Assembly (NCBI RefSeq): GCF_937881195.1
Contig: NZ_CALGFC010000044.1
Span: 1 to 21,572 of the forward strand
Source: an uncultured Methanobrevibacter sp.
GTDB taxonomy: Archaea > Methanobacteriota > Methanobacteria > Methanobacteriales > Methanobacteriaceae
DNA length: 21,572 nucleotides
Direction of reading: 5' to 3'
In this document: piece after piece, positions 21,559 to 21,572 of the stretch
Layout: every line of letters starts with the position of its first letter
Position numbering within the stretch: the first letter of the stretch is position 1
The notes under the pieces: model-generated
The model's database searches: none
What the model saw: only the letters and a program-made list of their open reading frames with translations
What the model was told of the DNA's origin: nothing
Translations under genes and position numbers: made by a program

Positions 21559-21572
21559 GGATTTAGGGTTTA

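Noticed and set aside
1..21572. CRISPR array, insertion sequence, phage or defence island
   Set aside because: No regularly spaced 24-40 base repeats, no transposase, integrase or nuclease gene, and no shift in composition indicating an insert.

Overview
The window is AT-rich chromosomal DNA from a methanogenic archaeon of the order Methanobacteriales, most likely Methanobrevibacter or a close relative. The evidence is the archaeal gene set (AglB, aIF6, ribosomal proteins L31e, L39e, L18Ae and S19e, the PDCD5-like protein, prefoldin alpha, archaeal RNase P protein 4), the very AT-rich spacers, TTTATATA-type TATA boxes, GGAGG/GGTGAT ribosome binding sites, and a gene order that resembles the one I recall from Methanothermobacter. 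Genus-level placement is inference.

Layout, left to right. Positions 1-960 hold the 3' part of an acidic-tailed coiled-coil protein (COG1340-like). A 61-residue Cys4 miniprotein (1113-1298) and topoisomerase IA (topA, 1806-3989) follow. After a 693-base AT-rich gap come the oligosaccharyltransferase AglB (4683-7430), a DRG-family GTPase (7643-8737) and an AK6/Fap7-type adenylate kinase (8839-9492). After another gap of about 720 bases, a translation and RNA-processing block starts: RNase P protein 4, a YhbY-type RNA-binding protein, S19e, a PDCD5-like protein, a PP-loop ATPase, L39e, L31e, aIF6, L18Ae and prefoldin alpha (10216-15310), then ftsY (15755-17146). The right part is metabolic: a 4-oxalocrotonate-tautomerase-family miniprotein on the minus strand, dUTPase, an acetolactate-synthase-like ThDP enzyme, and on the minus strand a class V aminotransferase.

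The central genes fit one theme, making and delivering proteins: ribosome subunits and an anti-association factor, tRNA and rRNA maturation (RNase P, YhbY, AK6), nascent-chain folding (prefoldin), membrane targeting (FtsY) and N-glycosylation at the outer face (AglB). No insertion sequence, phage, defence or CRISPR element, tRNA or rRNA was seen, so I found no convincing new multi-gene system.

The observations worth a second look are mostly non-coding or at residue level: a 33-base imperfect palindrome beside the aminotransferase promoter, leader structures before rnp4 and rpl39e, a duplicated terminator element after rpl18a, mutually exclusive hairpins after pfdA, terminator-like hairpins overlapping stop codons, and catalytic substitutions in the tautomerase, dUTPase and ThDP enzyme. 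Start codons were reassigned where the ribosome binding site or TATA box favoured a different start from the longest open frame.
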